A stretch of DNA of 13,375 nt, taken from SCRT01 sp036379455. Lineage in GTDB: Bacteria > Pseudomonadota > Gammaproteobacteria > Nevskiales > Nevskiaceae. The translations under genes and the position numbers were made by a program. Below, in pieces: positions 13,117 to 13,375 of this stretch. The number at the start of each line of letters is the position of its first letter. Positions within the stretch are counted from its first letter, which is position 1. Below the pieces are notes generated by a model. That model was not told the DNA's origin. It saw nothing but the letters and a program-made list of their open reading frames with translations, and ran no database searches. Location of the stretch: contig DASVGQ010000008.1 in NCBI GenBank assembly GCA_036379455.1, forward strand, positions 1-13,375, given 5' to 3'.

Positions 13117-13375
13117 TCAGGTCAGCTGCACATCCACGTACGCCTCGCGCTTCGGATCCGGACCGAAGCGGTTGTCTCCCCGTGTCCCGTCCTGGACGGT
13201 GAAGATCAGCAGCACGATCCACCCTACGAGGGGGACCAGCGAGATCAGCACCCACCAGCCGCTGCGGTTCGTGTCGTGCAGCCGGCGCACGCACACCGCC
13301 CAGGAAGGGATGAAAGTCGCGAGGACGAACAGCCCGGCGAGCACCCCCATGCTGTGCCCGGAGCCCAGGCTGCCA
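13117..13375 (-). CDS. DUF805 family membrane protein (5' end beyond the window)
   Basis: The visible 85 C-terminal residues contain a membrane helix (VLAGLFVLATFIPSWAV), the DUF805 hallmark VRRLHDTNRSGWW, a second helix (VLISLVPLVGWIVLLIF) and the family-typical ending TVQDGTRGDNRFGPDP, then KREAYVDVQLT. The frame stays open to the window edge, with eight more codons before the ATG at 13350; that ATG lies inside the domain, so the true start is almost certainly outside the window. DUF805 proteins are small inner-membrane proteins of unknown function. It converges on the ABC permease gene; the 58-base gap shows only a weak 4-bp CGCC/GGCG stem (13091-13104) and no clear terminator. Confidence 0.85.
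   Translation of the reverse strand, partial: GSLGSGHSMGVLAGLFVLATFIPSWAVCVRRLHDTNRSGWWVLISLVPLVGWIVLLIFTVQDGTRGDNRFGPDPKREAYVDVQLT

Noticed and set aside
1..13375. CRISPR arrays, tRNA/rRNA genes, insertion sequences, prophage or toxin-antitoxin modules
   Set aside because: No regularly spaced repeats, RNA-gene hallmarks, transposase, integrase or terminal inverted repeats were seen on either strand; the window is almost entirely ordinary coding sequence.

Overview
The window is a GC-rich (roughly two-thirds G+C by eye), almost gap-free chromosomal segment from a gammaproteobacterium. The left half keeps the characteristic gammaproteobacterial order rlmN - pilW/pilF - rodZ - hisS - yfgM - bamB - der. 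SlyX, MsrA, DUF4404 and glycine-zipper lipoproteins fit the same assignment. I cannot name a genus. The high G+C, with heavy use of G/C at third codon positions, would suit a Xanthomonadales/Nevskiales/Chromatiales-like lineage, but that is inference.

Region 1 (2-6647, + strand): a tightly packed housekeeping operon. It holds the 3' end of rlmN (rRNA/tRNA methylation), pilW/pilF (type IV pilus secretin assembly lipoprotein), rodZ (cell shape), hisS (histidyl-tRNA synthetase), yfgM (translocon-associated chaperone partner), bamB (outer-membrane protein assembly) and der (ribosome assembly GTPase). Four junctions overlap (rlmN/pilW by 1 base; pilW/rodZ, hisS/yfgM and yfgM/bamB by 4), so translational coupling is likely. 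The ispG gene that commonly sits between rodZ and hisS is absent here.

Region 2 (6663-8994): a small DUF4404 gene on the - strand converges on der. Diverging from it, on the + strand, are two tandem glycine-zipper lipoprotein genes that share a nearly identical zipper segment, then msrA and slyX, which overlap by 4 bases. A possible 8-codon mini-ORF with a strong Shine-Dalgarno (SD) sequence ends on the start codon of the first lipoprotein gene.

Region 3 (8995-11391): a stand-alone fabH with a nearby extended -10-like box, then an ammonium transporter gene (amt) whose short leader carries a perfect 9-bp hairpin and a base-pairing option that could hide its SD.

Region 4 (11392-13375): a two-gene ABC-2 exporter (ATPase plus permease, 1-base overlap), preceded by a C(UCCG)G-capped hairpin. 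A DUF805 membrane-protein gene on the - strand runs off the right edge.

I saw no rRNA, tRNA, CRISPR array, insertion sequence, phage gene or attachment site. I did not find a convincing new multi-gene system. The items most worth a second look are small-scale: the amt leader, the mini-ORF, the duplicated glycine-zipper lipoproteins and the altered Q-loop in the ABC ATPase. All structural and family calls come from reading the sequence; no searches were run.
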